Positions 5,913 through 5,956 of a stretch of 5,956 nucleotides of DNA are shown here, piece by piece. The stretch spans positions 1 to 5,956 of the forward strand of contig JBJFCD010000010.1 in the NCBI GenBank assembly GCA_051888795.1, given 5' to 3'. The stretch comes from MD308 sp051888795 (GTDB lineage: Bacteria; Bacillota; Clostridia; Lachnospirales; Lachnospiraceae). The position numbers and the translations under genes are program-made. Position 1 is the stretch's first letter. Each line of letters opens with the position of its first letter. The notes beneath the pieces were generated by a model. That model searched no databases. It saw nothing but the letters and a program-made list of their open reading frames with translations, and was not told the DNA's origin.

Positions 5913-5945
5913 CTGAATGAATTTGCATATTTGAATCAGAACCCA
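5913..5945 (-). repeat. Right arm of the perfect 33-bp inverted repeat
   Basis: Read on the - strand, this is identical to bases 1-33. It lies in the intergenic region 27 nt after the cls stop. Only 11 more bases (5946-5956) are visible beyond it, and they cannot be compared with the left arm because that arm starts at base 1. The repeat may therefore be longer than 33 bp. The two arms point toward each other, with the CATTCAG end inward. Confidence 0.9.
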
Positions 5946-5956
5946 CTCTCGTTTGT

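Noticed and set aside
1..5956. CRISPR array, tRNA, rRNA, transposase or recombinase gene, toxin-antitoxin or defence system
   Set aside because: No regularly spaced direct repeats, no cloverleaf or rRNA sequence, and no recombinase-like product were seen. The inverted repeat arms alone are not enough to call a mobile element.

Overview
The window looks like a piece of chromosome from a Gram-positive anaerobe of the class Clostridia, most likely Lachnospiraceae. This is inferred from several things: moderate-to-low GC, strong AAGGAG-type ribosome binding sites, Lys/Glu-rich proteins, a lipoprotein signal with a lipobox, a CIRCE/HrcA heat-shock operator, and an HtpG with charged insertions. No ribosomal RNA or other strong taxonomic marker is present, so the assignment is tentative. 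All five genes read on the + strand.

Layout. Bases 1-33 form one arm of a perfect 33-bp inverted repeat whose other arm is at 5913-5945, so nearly the whole window lies between the two copies. Bases 84-1906 hold a compact three-gene unit: a small acidic protein of unknown function (84-347), a secreted lipoprotein with a SurA/PrsA-like but degenerate parvulin domain (354-1349), and a PAP2-family membrane phosphatase (1367-1906). The gaps are 6 and 17 nt, so they are probably cotranscribed. The 193-nt gap before the next gene contains a perfect CIRCE operator (1972-1998) and, downstream of it, a good sigma-A-type promoter (TTGACT-17-TATCAT, 2006-2034). htpG, encoding the Hsp90 chaperone, follows (2100-4199). 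A hairpin with a T-run (4239-4273) separates htpG from a cardiolipin synthase gene (4329-5885).

How the genes fit together. Two themes alternate: protein folding (extracytoplasmic foldase-like lipoprotein, cytoplasmic Hsp90) and membrane lipid or lipid-carrier metabolism (PAP2 phosphatase, cardiolipin synthase). A link through envelope or heat stress is possible but is inference from adjacency. Only htpG has a visible stress operator.

Most of the window is ordinary housekeeping sequence. The points most worth a second look are the flanking perfect inverted repeats, the CIRCE lying upstream of the best htpG promoter with its own T-run, the long acidic insertion inside the HtpG middle domain, and the loss of the usual conserved histidines in the parvulin-like domain. 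I found no clear evidence of a new defence, mobile or RNA-based system.
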